DNA of 64,000 bases from Ulvibacterium sp965248315 (lineage in GTDB: Bacteria > Bacteroidota > Bacteroidia > Flavobacteriales > Flavobacteriaceae), in assembly GCF_965248315.1 (NCBI RefSeq), contig NZ_CBDFIX010000002.1:2852001-2916000 (forward strand), given 5' to 3'. Each line of letters opens with the position of its first letter. Within the stretch, counting starts at the first letter, position 1. Below the pieces are notes generated by a model. That model saw nothing but the letters and a program-made list of their open reading frames with translations. It made no database searches and had not been told where the DNA came from. Shown one piece after another: positions 26,842 to 36,150 of this stretch. A program made the position numbers and the translations under genes.

Positions 26842-27558
26842 ATGATCATCACAAACAATCTCACAAAGGAATATGGCGACCAAACTGCCCTTGATCATCT
26901 GAACCTTACCGTAAAGGAAGGCGAAATCTATTGCCTTCTCGGGGCCAATGGCGCTGGGAAAACTACCACCATCAACTTATTGTTAGGTTTTATCGAGCCT
27001 ACCTCTGGCAGTGCTTTCATCAACCAATTGAACGTTCAGGAGAACCTAAGGACCACTAAACGATTTTTGGCGTACATACCGGAAAATCTGATGCTTTATC
27101 CTAGTCTCACCGCAGTGGAAAACTTGGATTACTTTTCGGGAATCGCAGGAAAAAAACTATCCGATTCAGATTTAAGGGGATTCTTAAAGGAAGCTGGGTT
27201 GCAGCTGGAAGCCTTTGACAAGCGTATCTCGACTTTTTCAAAAGGGATGCGCCAAAAAGTGGGTATCTCCATTGCCCTAGCCAAAGAGGCCAAAGTGCTC
27301 CTATTGGATGAACCCACCTCGGGCTTAGATCCAAAGGCCAGTAACGAATTCGGTTTGTTACTCCAAAAGTTACGTGCTAAGGGCGTGGCCACCTTAATGG
27401 CCACCCACGACCTATTTAGGGCCAAGGAGGTGGCCACACATATCGGTATCATGAAGGATGGCCAGTTAAAGGAGCAGCTTATGGCCGATGATATCTCCCT
27501 ATCGGAATTGGAAGATTCCTATCTACACGCCATGGCCTATAAAGAACTTGCCCTATGA
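26842..27558 (+). CDS. ABC-2-type transporter ATP-binding subunit
   Basis: The 238-residue ATPase has Walker A GANGAGKTTT near 39, the signature FSKGMRQKVGISIAL near 133 and Walker B VLLLDEPTSGLDP near 154, ending with the H-loop ATHD. It begins at the ATG at 26842, just after the GTPase. Its last four bases overlap the start of the first permease (ATGA). The closest known pattern is the gliding/DUF3526 type of exporter ATPase. Cargo is unknown; its place in the island hints at metal-related export or envelope maintenance. Confidence 0.9.
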   Translation: MIITNNLTKEYGDQTALDHLNLTVKEGEIYCLLGANGAGKTTTINLLLGFIEPTSGSAFINQLNVQENLRTTKRFLAYIPENLMLYPSLTAVENLDYFSGIAGKKLSDSDLRGFLKEAGLQLEAFDKRISTFSKGMRQKVGISIALAKEAKVLLLDEPTSGLDPKASNEFGLLLQKLRAKGVATLMATHDLFRAKEVATHIGIMKDGQLKEQLMADDISLSELEDSYLHAMAYKELAL

Positions 27559-28961
27559 TTTTAAGGACATTTTTAAAGGAAACCAGAGAATTGCTTCGCG
27601 ATGGACGTGTTCGTCTTGCCTTTTTCATTGTAATCTTACTGTTGGGTGTAGCTGTGTGGATAAGTGCCCGGCAGTATGAAAATGTGAACGAACAATACGA
27701 GGCGGCCAAAACGGCCGAGCGTACCATATGGGACAACCAAGGTGAAAAGAACCCACATTCTGCCGCGCACTACGGTACCTACGCCTTTAAACCCAAATTC
27801 CCCTTATCCTTAGTGGACCAGGGAGTAGATAAGTACGCGGGCACGTCAATTTTTTTGGAAGCCCACAAACGTAACGAGGCCCAATTCAGTGCTGCGGCAG
27901 ACCAAACAGGCCTGGCCCGTTTTGGAGACTTGACCCCTGATTTTATTTTACTGTTCATAATTCCTTTGCTCATCATTCTTTTGGGATACAACAGTTTTAC
28001 CAAAGAGCGGGAAATGGGCACCCTGACCTTGTTAAAGAGTCAGGGGATTTCTACCTGGAAATGGATACTAGGAAAGTGGACGGCTCTATTTATTCCCATT
28101 CTTGCCATCACGGCCATCTTGTTTCTGGTAGCGGGCCTGTTGTTAAGTAGTCTAAAGGATTTTGGCATATTCAATTGGAATGCTTTGTTCGTAATGTTTG
28201 CGGTATATGTAGGGTACTACGTTGTTTTCATCAATATAGTTCTATTAATATCTGCAAATACAAAAAAATCCGGTGTTTCCCTGGTGGTTTCACTTTGTGT
28301 ATGGATTATAGCCTGTCTGGCGGCGCCTAAGGCGGCGAGTAATGTAGCCGAGGCCAAACATCCCTATCCCACCCGTCAGGAATTTGCGGCAAACGTGTTA
28401 AAGGATAAAAAAGAAGGGTTGGATGGTCATAATCCTTGGAGCAAGGAAGCTAAACAATTGCAGGAAACCGTACTTGCGGAATATGGGGTGGACAGCCTTC
28501 ATCAGCTTCCTTTTAATTTTGATGGATATCGAATGCAAAAAGGCGAGGAACATGAGGCAGAGGTATATTTTAAGCACTACAATTACCTTAAGGAGCAGTT
28601 TGTACAACAATCTGCCGTGTATAGAGGGTTGGCGGCCATTTCACCCTATCTGCCTGCGCGTTTTCTGAGTATGGCCATCGCCCAAACCGATTATGCCACG
28701 CACTGGGAATTTGCCGATGCCGCCGAGGAATATAGAATTGCTACCCAAAAATTTCTGAACGATAACTTTGCCGAGAATTCCGAATATGGCAATTGGGGTT
28801 ATCGGGCCGATGCCGATTTCTGGAAGAACCTGCCCGCCTTTGAGTATGACCCGCCTGAACTCGGTTCCATTCTTTTAAGAAATATATCCAATCTAGGGAT
28901 TTTAGGTCTTTGGCTTCTAGGATCCTTTAGTCTGCTATTGTTCACTACCAAAACCATTTGA
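27555..28961 (+). CDS. ABC-2-type permease with large periplasmic domain (DUF3526-like), first copy
   Basis: The 468-residue protein has an N-terminal membrane helix (LAFFIVILLLGVAVWISARQY) and a periplasmic loop of about 110 residues. A cluster of helices follows (FILLFIIPLLIILLGYNSF, SGVSLVVSLCVWIIACLAAP), then a second long loop and a final helix. TKEREMGTLTLLKSQG is the coupling segment typical of ABC-2 exporters such as GldF and NosY. It overlaps the ATPase and is followed after one base by a paralogous permease, so the pair probably makes a heterodimeric channel. Confidence 0.82.
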   Translation: MILRTFLKETRELLRDGRVRLAFFIVILLLGVAVWISARQYENVNEQYEAAKTAERTIWDNQGEKNPHSAAHYGTYAFKPKFPLSLVDQGVDKYAGTSIFLEAHKRNEAQFSAAADQTGLARFGDLTPDFILLFIIPLLIILLGYNSFTKEREMGTLTLLKSQGISTWKWILGKWTALFIPILAITAILFLVAGLLLSSLKDFGIFNWNALFVMFAVYVGYYVVFINIVLLISANTKKSGVSLVVSLCVWIIACLAAPKAASNVAEAKHPYPTRQEFAANVLKDKKEGLDGHNPWSKEAKQLQETVLAEYGVDSLHQLPFNFDGYRMQKGEEHEAEVYFKHYNYLKEQFVQQSAVYRGLAAISPYLPARFLSMAIAQTDYATHWEFADAAEEYRIATQKFLNDNFAENSEYGNWGYRADADFWKNLPAFEYDPPELGSILLRNISNLGILGLWLLGSFSLLLFTTKTI

Positions 28962-28962
28962 C

Positions 28963-30393
28963 ATGTTAACGTACAATTTTAAGTATGAATTAAAGCTACT
29001 CCTGCGGAGCCGTTGGATACAACTACTAAGTGTAATACTGTTATTACTCTTCGGATTTTCGGCCTTTAATGGAAGACAAAAGGTAGAGAAACGCCGAAGC
29101 GATATTGCCGCTGCCTATAAAGAGATGCGGGAAAATGATGCCATGATGCTTATACTTCTTGATTCGGTAGAGCACGGTCTTGAAGTAAGCGTGCCCTACT
29201 GGACCGTTCCCTCTAGCCCTATGGCGCTGGGGAACTATTATCCCAGAGTGGCGGCCATGGAGCCTCAGCCCATGGCATTTGTGTCTACCGGGCAGGCCGA
29301 CCTTTTTACCCACTACGTAAAACCAACAGCCACCGGGGATGACAATGCCCTTAACTTCACGGAAATGACCAGCCCAGTTCAATTGTTGTTCGGTAGTTTT
29401 GATCTGGCCTTTGTCATCATGTATTTGCTGCCATTGCTCATTATTGCCTTTTCCTACAATGTGCTTTCGGCCGAAAAGGAGAGCGGCTCTATTCGGCTTT
29501 TGGCCGCTCAGCCCATAACCATTCAAAAATGGGTAATGCAAAAACTGGGGCTGCGTTTTTTTTGGATGGCGATATTGGTCATGGTTACACTGATCTTGTC
29601 ATTCCTGCTCATTGGTGTTAATATCATTGCACAAGCAACTTCTTTTTTAGGATTTTTGGCCTTGGTATTGGTTTATATGCTCTTCTGGTTCGCCCTAGCA
29701 TTTTTGGTCAATCTACAAGCCGGTAGCTCTGCAAAGAATGCAGTCGCATTGCTTGGGCTATGGGTTGTATTTGTACTTTTTGTTCCCTCGGTCCTAAACC
29801 AATTGGGAAATACAATTTATCCTATGCCATCTCGTACCTTAATGATCAATGAAATGCGCAACCTAAAAGCGGAAGTTGCCAAAAAACAAGATGAGATACT
29901 GGACAACTTTTTACGGGATCATCCGGAATATGCCTTAAACGATACAAGCCAATCACGTGGATTTTACCATCGTTATATGGCTTCTCAAAGGTTGATAAAG
30001 GAAGAATTATCCCCAGTCGTCCAAAGGTATGAAGAACAATTGCAGAAACAACAGGACTGGGTAAGCCGTTTTAAATGGATTTCCCCGGCTATCATTGCCC
30101 AGGAATCCTTGAACCAAATAGCGGGCACTTCTACTAAGGACTATGCGGACTTTAGGAAACAGGTCATTGCCTTCGCGGAAACTTGGCGCGGACATTTGAC
30201 CCCTTTTTTATACAACAATCGGGATTTTTCCCAAAAGGATTATCCCAATCTTCCAAAGTTTGGATTTAATCCAATATCACACAGATCCGAAATTAATGTT
30301 GTAATACTTTTTCTCAATTCTCTTGGATTGTTTCTCCTTGGATTTCTGGTCTCCACTAGCTCGAAGAAAAAGAGGGATTTAATGTACCTATGA
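28963..30393 (+). CDS. ABC-2-type permease with large periplasmic domain (DUF3526-like), second copy
   Basis: The 476-residue protein matches the previous permease in layout: an N-terminal helix, a periplasmic loop, a helix group including LAFVIMYLLPLLIIAFSYNV, the coupling motif SAEKESGSIRLLAAQPIT and a C-terminal helix VILFLNSLGLFLLGFLV. It should pair with the product of 27555. Two permeases plus one ATPase is the usual exporter stoichiometry in this group. The substrate is unknown. It is the last gene of the tightly packed GTPase-ABC run; 115 bases follow before the racemase-like gene. Confidence 0.82.
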   Translation: MLTYNFKYELKLLLRSRWIQLLSVILLLLFGFSAFNGRQKVEKRRSDIAAAYKEMRENDAMMLILLDSVEHGLEVSVPYWTVPSSPMALGNYYPRVAAMEPQPMAFVSTGQADLFTHYVKPTATGDDNALNFTEMTSPVQLLFGSFDLAFVIMYLLPLLIIAFSYNVLSAEKESGSIRLLAAQPITIQKWVMQKLGLRFFWMAILVMVTLILSFLLIGVNIIAQATSFLGFLALVLVYMLFWFALAFLVNLQAGSSAKNAVALLGLWVVFVLFVPSVLNQLGNTIYPMPSRTLMINEMRNLKAEVAKKQDEILDNFLRDHPEYALNDTSQSRGFYHRYMASQRLIKEELSPVVQRYEEQLQKQQDWVSRFKWISPAIIAQESLNQIAGTSTKDYADFRKQVIAFAETWRGHLTPFLYNNRDFSQKDYPNLPKFGFNPISHRSEINVVILFLNSLGLFLLGFLVSTSSKKKRDLMYL

Positions 30394-30508
30394 TAAAGGG
30401 AAGCCTTTTACCTGTGTACCGTTTTAGGGACTGACATAGCTGTTTGACCTTCAAAATAGGGAATGAATGTACGATTTATTGACAACGTAAGACCTAACCT
30501 AGATTTTC

Positions 30509-31723
30509 ATGAAAAAAAATAGAAGACAGTTCATTTACGAATCCTTTGCGGGATTGGTTACTTTGACAGTGGGTCCGGGTGTATTTGGTCAAAGCCACTT
30601 TTTGGCTGGTAGGTCGTATGATAGTAAACCTTGGATAGAACTATCCAAATCCGCTTATCGGCATAATGCTTTGCAAATCGGTAAAATGGCAGGGGGGAAG
30701 CCCATCATAGCAGTAGTGAAAAACAACGCCTACGGTCTAGGTGATGTTGAAGTAACGAGAATTTTGGAAGGCTCATCGTCCATTATGGCAGTTGCTGTAG
30801 TAAAGGACGCTCGGGCCATCGCTTTAAGAGCAGCTGGATTTTCAAAACCTATCTTGCTCATGGGAGATTTTGATAGCGTAAGCGCCAATACTCTTGTAGA
30901 ACAAGAAATCACTTTGAGTATTTTTTCAAGAGCTTCATTCAAAAAGATAAATGAGCTTGCCAAGGACACAAATAAAGCCGTAAAGGTCGCACTTTATATA
31001 GATACCGGTTTGGGTAGAATGGGAATTCCCTTTAAGGAAGCGGTACATATAGGAGAAGAAGTCGCTACAAATAACAGGTTGTCGATTACCCATACCTTCT
31101 CCACGCTTACTACGCCAAAAGACTTTGCGGAGAAGCAAATTCAACGTTTTGAGGAAATCACAAAAGCACTGCAAGGAAAAGGAATAGCCACTGGGATAAA
31201 GCATTTGGCTCCGTCGCTTTCACTTTTAGACTTGCCAAAATCGCATCAAGATGCCGTACGCCCCGGGATATTAATTCATGGTTCCTTTCCCTTGGTTAAT
31301 AGGCCTGAAGCCAAACAATATCCACTTCAAGTACCGTATCGTCTAAAGGCACCAATAATCCGTCTTGAAAAATTGAAGGCAGGTGACACCATTGGTTTTT
31401 CCCGATTCTACAAAGTAGATCAAGACGAATGGATTGCCACGCTCCCTATTGGGTGGGCCGACGGTTATAATAGTGGAGCGGAAAATGGGGCCGTGGTTTT
31501 ATTGAAAGACGAACTTTATCCGGTTGTGAATGTAAATGCGAGCCATACTAATGTTTCGCTTGGATCCACAACTAAAATCAGGGTAGGGGATGTAGCTACC
31601 TTGATTGGTCCAGAGCGACCAGAAATCACACCAGAAGGCTTTGGCAAGCTAATAAAGGGCCACAACTATTTGCAAATCAATTATAAGGAATCCATCCTTA
31701 AAAAAACGTATGAAAGTTTTTAA
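30509..31723 (+). CDS. exported alanine-racemase-fold PLP protein
   Basis: The 404-residue protein has an N-terminal twin-arginine-like signal (KKNRRQFIYESF then a hydrophobic stretch to VFGQ), so it should work in the periplasm with bound PLP. The fold is that of alanine racemase: the PLP lysine is Lys71 in VVKNNAYGLG, and DTGLGRMG lies near 166. The C-terminal domain differs: where racemases have the catalytic Tyr in a V-S/G-Y-G motif it has IGFSRFY (Phe297), GYADG is GWADGY and the CMD motif near GRICMD is absent. It may therefore have another activity. The next gene overlaps it by 14 bases. Confidence 0.72.
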   Translation: MKKNRRQFIYESFAGLVTLTVGPGVFGQSHFLAGRSYDSKPWIELSKSAYRHNALQIGKMAGGKPIIAVVKNNAYGLGDVEVTRILEGSSSIMAVAVVKDARAIALRAAGFSKPILLMGDFDSVSANTLVEQEITLSIFSRASFKKINELAKDTNKAVKVALYIDTGLGRMGIPFKEAVHIGEEVATNNRLSITHTFSTLTTPKDFAEKQIQRFEEITKALQGKGIATGIKHLAPSLSLLDLPKSHQDAVRPGILIHGSFPLVNRPEAKQYPLQVPYRLKAPIIRLEKLKAGDTIGFSRFYKVDQDEWIATLPIGWADGYNSGAENGAVVLLKDELYPVVNVNASHTNVSLGSTTKIRVGDVATLIGPERPEITPEGFGKLIKGHNYLQINYKESILKKTYESF

Positions 31724-32552
31724 TCTTCTCATTTTATCTTTTTTTACTATTTCTGTTTTTGGCCAAGGAAATTACATTGACCTTAAAGACGGCACAAAAC
31801 TATATGTTGAGGAAACAGGTGATGGGGAAACACTTCTGTTCATTCCCGGTTGGACCATGACCCATCGATTCTTTGCAAAGCAAAAGGAGCACTTCTCAAA
31901 GCAACATCGTGTTGTCCTATACGACCCTAGGGGGCAGGGCAGGTCGGACAAAACCACCTACAAGAAAACGTATGCCCATCACGCGATGGACCTTAGGGAA
32001 TTGATTTTACAAAAGGACTTGAATGAAATTGTTTTGATCGGCTGGTCCAGTGGCTGCCTTACCCTATACGAATATCTACGGGCGTTTGGAGTAGATCGTG
32101 TTAGTAAGATGGTGTTTATCGATGAACCTCCCAAATGGATTGGAAATAGGGAGAAAGAATGGGTGTATGGAACTTTTGATGATTACCGAAGTAGCCTAAA
32201 AGAAATGATTTCCGGGCCTTCGGAACCCGATGATATTATTGATTGGATGCTCAATGATTCCATTGATGACCCAACCAGAACTTGGATGCGAAAGGAAATG
32301 CGGATGACACCCCCTCATATTGCGCTAAGCCTTTACATAGACGGACTGGTATCGGACTATACAAAAGAAGTGGGCCAACTGGAAATACCTTCGGTTTTTA
32401 TGGTAAGGGATTCCTGGTATGACCAAGCTAGCACTTGGCTCAAAATCCATGCCCCCGAGGCAAAAATTAAGGCAATTACCAGCCATGCCATGTTTTGGGA
32501 AAGAGCTGAAGAATTCAACACATTATTGGAAGACTTTATCGATTCAAACTAG
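31710..32552 (+). CDS. secreted alpha/beta hydrolase
   Basis: The 280-residue protein has a signal peptide ending VFGQ and an alpha/beta-hydrolase core: the oxyanion strand LLFIPGWTMTH, the nucleophile elbow GWSSGC (Ser in G-x-S-x-G form), the acid in the MVRDSWYD region and the terminal catalytic His in TSHAMFWE. The length is normal. Its start overlaps the end of the racemase-like gene, so the two are translationally coupled and probably act together in the periplasm on an ester, amide or lactone. The substrate is not known. Confidence 0.85.
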   Translation: MKVFNLLILSFFTISVFGQGNYIDLKDGTKLYVEETGDGETLLFIPGWTMTHRFFAKQKEHFSKQHRVVLYDPRGQGRSDKTTYKKTYAHHAMDLRELILQKDLNEIVLIGWSSGCLTLYEYLRAFGVDRVSKMVFIDEPPKWIGNREKEWVYGTFDDYRSSLKEMISGPSEPDDIIDWMLNDSIDDPTRTWMRKEMRMTPPHIALSLYIDGLVSDYTKEVGQLEIPSVFMVRDSWYDQASTWLKIHAPEAKIKAITSHAMFWERAEEFNTLLEDFIDSN

Positions 32553-32557
32553 AAAAT

Positions 32558-34762
32558 ATGAGATTTTTTTACCTCGTTCCATTAGTTTTTTGTTCTGTGG
32601 CGGCTTTATCACAAGAGAACCAGAACTTCCCGCCGCCAGAGACACCTTTGACGATTAAGGCGGTTAAAGCAACAGGAGCTATTAAACTGGATGGAAAACT
32701 CTCCGAGACGGATTGGGAAAAAGTAGAAGTTACTTCTGATTTCTTTAGAACGGAACCCAGACAGGGCGGAAAGGTTAAATACAAAACTGAAGTTCGCTTT
32801 CTCTACGATGATAAAAACCTTTACATCGGGGCATTTTGTAAGGATTCCGTAGGAATACAGGGGGTAAGGATTCAGGACTTGCGTAGGGATTTCAGCTGGG
32901 GGGAAAATGATATTTTCGGTATAGCCCTTGATCCCCAAAATTTGAAACAATATGCCCAGGGTTTCCAAACAACTCCCTATGGAAACCAAAGGGATTTTCA
33001 GAATTTCAACGGTAATAATTTTGATACGGGATGGAATACCCTATGGCGGGTCAGAACACAACGAACCGATACCGGGTATACCGTTGAGATGGCCATTCCC
33101 TTTAAAAGTCTACGATACAACCTTCCGGAATCAGGCAATACCGTTGAATTGGGGTTTACTTTGGTACGCTATGCCCGAAGGGATATTGAGGTCTCAACTT
33201 TTCCGGCCATTCCCCAGTCGTTTACGCCCTATCGGATGACCTATGCGGCCAAACTTACGGGCATTGAGGCCCCGCCACCCTCCACCAATATTAGAGTGGA
33301 TCCATATGCGTTATATCAATACGATGAAAATAAAGAAGGGACAGCGCTAATTGATAAATTGAACGAGCCAAAAATAGGCGCGGACGTGAAGTGGGCCATC
33401 GATCCAAAAACGGTACTGGACCTCACCGTAAACACCGATTTTGCCCAAGCCGATGTGGATTTGGCCGTGAACAACTTGGAACGTTTTAATATCTTTTTTC
33501 CTGAACGAAGACAGTTCTTTTTGGAAAATTCCGGTATTTGGGCCGGCGGTCTGCAACAATCCATCCGCCCCTTTTTTAGTCGACGAATTGGTCTCCAGGG
33601 TGAATTTAACGCTATACCCGCACCAATAGATGTAGGTGCACGTTTTACCCAACGAACCGAAAAAAGTGCATTGGCGGGGCTTTTTGTACGTCAACGGGAA
33701 ACCGAAAACTCGGCCGGGGGTAACTTTGGGGTATTTCGATACTTAAAAAACTATGGTAGGGAGAATAATATAGGTCTTATGGTAACCCATAGGCTTGATG
33801 ACAGCTACGCCGAACTGGATCTGGATAGCAATAACAATACTACCATTACGCTGGATGGACAAATACGTCCCAAGAGCCAATGGGATGTGCAGTACCTACT
33901 GTCCACCTCTATAGATGAGTTCACTGGCAATACTGGCTTTGCCGGACGTATCTTTGTCGGGAACGACTCTAACAAATATTACTACGGGTGGGTCACGGAA
34001 TATACGGATGCCAACTATAACCCCAGAATGGGTTTTGTACGGCAAAATGATGTTATACGGCATAATCCCGGAGGATATTACATTTGGAGGCCCAAAAAAA
34101 TCGATTGGATCAGAAGATGGGATCCGGGACTGTTCGTTAATTACAACCACGATGCCACCGACCCAAGTAGCTTTCAACAGGCCAATCTTTATATTTTCCC
34201 TGTATTCACTTGGTTTAAGGACAATAGTTTTTTGGAGATTTCCACCACCCCGACATGGCAGAATATCAATTTTGATTTTGCACCTTTGGGTCTGGAGATT
34301 GAACAGGGCCGATACTTCTATACCCGATATTTAATCCAGTACAATACGGACCAGTCCAAAAAATGGTCCGGTGATGTTGGCGTAGACCTTGGGGATTTTT
34401 ACAACGGCACCCGGACTACCATTAATGCTGCGGCCCGTTTTGCACCCATTCCCCATGCCACACTTACGCTCAATTATGAACACAATGATATTAATGGAGT
34501 GGGTATAGAACAAGCAGATTTGGACACGGATCTGTATACGGCAAGCCTAAGGCTGGCCTTAAATCCCAGGGTGCAACTATCCACTTTTTATCAGTACAAT
34601 AGTTTTAACGAACAAGGCAGATGGAACGTACGCTTTAGCTGGGAATATATGCCCTTATCTTTTATTTATCTGGTATTTAACGACACCCAGACCGATATTT
34701 TCGATCCCGTACAACAGAGCACACAATTCATTAGCAAGATTACTTTTTTAAAACAGTTCTGA
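32558..34762 (+). CDS. DUF5916 outer-membrane protein with CBM9-like N-terminal domain
   Basis: The 734-residue protein begins with a signal peptide ending LSQ. Residues about 30-230 look like a carbohydrate-binding family 9-like sandwich (IKLDGKLSETDWEKVE, VRFLYDDKNLYIGAFC, YTVEMAIPFKSLRY). The rest is a beta-barrel of the DUF5916 type (AQADVDLAVNNLERFNIFFP, FFLENSGIW) that ends in a strand FISKITFLKQF. It sits 5 bases after the hydrolase. Related proteins often appear with exported hydrolases; transport of a small organic ligand or a sugar is possible. The function is not established. Confidence 0.82.
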   Translation: MRFFYLVPLVFCSVAALSQENQNFPPPETPLTIKAVKATGAIKLDGKLSETDWEKVEVTSDFFRTEPRQGGKVKYKTEVRFLYDDKNLYIGAFCKDSVGIQGVRIQDLRRDFSWGENDIFGIALDPQNLKQYAQGFQTTPYGNQRDFQNFNGNNFDTGWNTLWRVRTQRTDTGYTVEMAIPFKSLRYNLPESGNTVELGFTLVRYARRDIEVSTFPAIPQSFTPYRMTYAAKLTGIEAPPPSTNIRVDPYALYQYDENKEGTALIDKLNEPKIGADVKWAIDPKTVLDLTVNTDFAQADVDLAVNNLERFNIFFPERRQFFLENSGIWAGGLQQSIRPFFSRRIGLQGEFNAIPAPIDVGARFTQRTEKSALAGLFVRQRETENSAGGNFGVFRYLKNYGRENNIGLMVTHRLDDSYAELDLDSNNNTTITLDGQIRPKSQWDVQYLLSTSIDEFTGNTGFAGRIFVGNDSNKYYYGWVTEYTDANYNPRMGFVRQNDVIRHNPGGYYIWRPKKIDWIRRWDPGLFVNYNHDATDPSSFQQANLYIFPVFTWFKDNSFLEISTTPTWQNINFDFAPLGLEIEQGRYFYTRYLIQYNTDQSKKWSGDVGVDLGDFYNGTRTTINAAARFAPIPHATLTLNYEHNDINGVGIEQADLDTDLYTASLRLALNPRVQLSTFYQYNSFNEQGRWNVRFSWEYMPLSFIYLVFNDTQTDIFDPVQQSTQFISKITFLKQF

Positions 34763-34848
34763 CCTAAGAACCACTATGATTTCTTGAAAAATTGGTTTCC
34801 ACTTAGAAGAATGGATTGCTATTGCGATATTCATGCTTGTCGGCGCGT

Positions 34849-35253
34849 TCAGCAATTGGCACAAATCCCCTTGATAATGGTCTGCACTTGGTTTGTCTGG
34901 AACCCTTTTGGAACAATAGGTTGTATAGGGACCGATTCCTCCATACAATATACGGTTTCACAACATTCACATACAAAATGAGCATGTTCATTGCCTTTCA
35001 TCGAAGATTCTCCAAACGCATATTTGGCCATTCCGGAATGGTCGTCTATGCGATGTATAATACCCGTTTGCTCAAAGCTTGCCAAGTTTCGGTACAAGGT
35101 AGACTTATCCAGTTCTTCCACAAATGCCGCTTGTAAATCGTTATAGGATTGTGCATGCTCCATATTTATGAAATGTTGGATCAGTGCTATGCGAATCTTG
35201 GTCTTTTTTAATCCTTTCTGTTTCAAGAGTCGTTCGTAGCCTTCTTTTTTCAT
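34849..35253 (-). CDS. zur: Fur-family regulator, probable Zur
   Basis: The 134-residue protein has the Fur winged helix (DLQAAFVEELDKSTLYRNLASFEQTGIIHRI) and a metal-binding half HAHFVCECCETVYCMEE, closing with GICANC. Four of its cysteines form the two CxxC structural zinc sites seen in Zur and Fur. It is the last gene of an operon whose other members look zinc-related. The plus-strand side carries a COG0523 GTPase, so Zur is the best guess over Fur or PerR. The start is the ATG at 35253; a GTG lies one codon upstream. It probably controls its own operon through the palindrome at 38071. Confidence 0.7.
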   Translation of the reverse strand: MKKEGYERLLKQKGLKKTKIRIALIQHFINMEHAQSYNDLQAAFVEELDKSTLYRNLASFEQTGIIHRIDDHSGMAKYAFGESSMKGNEHAHFVCECCETVYCMEESVPIQPIVPKGFQTNQVQTIIKGICANC

Positions 35254-35265
35254 CACTAGGTCGCT

Positions 35266-35703
35266 TTATTTGAAACTTATAGCATCGGCATTTTCAATCC
35301 GATAGTAACAGGCGTTCGGATTACTCTCGTTCAAATACAATATCCCTTCTACCGAGAGCAATTCGTCCATCACAAAGGATGGTTCTTCCACAAACGTTAA
35401 ATCTAATACTGTTTCTGGTCCTCCATTACCACAGAAAAAACAGGAAGCCATTGGATTTTTGGAAAGGAGATATATGGATTGTTGACTATCCAAGATCAAC
35501 AGATACCCCGTGATTACCACTTTTTTTCCTTCCAATGCCTTCATTTTAGGTGAAAAGTTTGCCTCTTGAAAACCTGGAAAGATATTTTCCGGTGAGGGTA
35601 CTTCCCAAGAAATTCCCTCGGAGAGGTCGGACCAACCCAAAACAGTCTGTGCATTGGTATCCAACCCTATCCAGCAGCCTACTATGAAAAGAAATATTCG
35701 CAT
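35266..35703 (-). CDS. secreted CFFCG protein, second of a tandem pair (DUF3299-like)
   Basis: The 145-residue protein has a signal peptide (FLFIVGCWIGLDTNAQ) and the motif NPMASCFFCGNGGPETVLDL near residue 80. It is a paralog of the gene just upstream, with the same order of blocks: WSDLSEGISWE, KKVVITGYLLIL, LLSKNPMASCFFCG and SVEGILYLN. The pattern suggests a small OB-like beta fold with a metal-binding CxxC in the periplasm, similar to the DUF3299 proteins that accompany FtsX-type ABC systems in Proteobacteria. That parallel is from memory and is uncertain. It lies 12 bases before zur. Confidence 0.65.
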   Translation of the reverse strand: MRIFLFIVGCWIGLDTNAQTVLGWSDLSEGISWEVPSPENIFPGFQEANFSPKMKALEGKKVVITGYLLILDSQQSIYLLSKNPMASCFFCGNGGPETVLDLTFVEEPSFVMDELLSVEGILYLNESNPNACYYRIENADAISFK

Positions 35704-35709
35704 TTTATT

Positions 35710-36150
35710 TTAGTTCACCAATTGGCCTTCGGCCTCTTTCAGGATATAGTTGCAATGATCTACATTATTGGCATTCAATTGGAGTATTCCGGTGACGATC
35801 ACTATTTGATCGGTCTTAAAAGATGGTTTTTCTTTAAAATCGACTTCAACAATGGTCTCCGGCCCGGCTGCTCCACAGAAAAAACAGGAGGCCATAGGGT
35901 TTTGAGATACCAAAAATATCTCACCGCTACCGGAAATATCCAAAAAATATCCTATAATGCTAACTTGCTTGCCCTGATAGGATTGTATCTTCTCACCAAA
36001 CTTAGGCATCAAAAAGTTTACATCGTACTTCTCGTTATATACAGGTTCAAAACTGACATCGGCAAAATCTTCCCAGGTCAATTTTTCTTGTGCCTTGGTC
36101 AAAGAGCAGGAAAAAGTTACGAACAAAAATATTAAAATCGAATTACGCAT
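35710..36150 (-). CDS. secreted CFFCG protein, first of a tandem pair (DUF3299-like)
   Basis: The 146-residue protein has a signal peptide (SILIFLFVTFSCSLTKAQ) and then WEDFADVSFE, KQVSIIGYFLDI, VSQNPMASCFFCGAAGPET and VTGILQLNANN. The CFFCG motif is identical to that of its downstream neighbour, while the flanking sequence is only moderately similar, so the duplication is old. A lipobox-like SCSL occurs in the signal, but the AQ end favours signal peptidase I. Eight bases overlap the end of the FtsX-like permease gene, so the two are translationally coupled. It probably handles a metal for, or anchors, that transporter. Confidence 0.67.
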   Translation of the reverse strand: MRNSILIFLFVTFSCSLTKAQEKLTWEDFADVSFEPVYNEKYDVNFLMPKFGEKIQSYQGKQVSIIGYFLDISGSGEIFLVSQNPMASCFFCGAAGPETIVEVDFKEKPSFKTDQIVIVTGILQLNANNVDHCNYILKEAEGQLVN

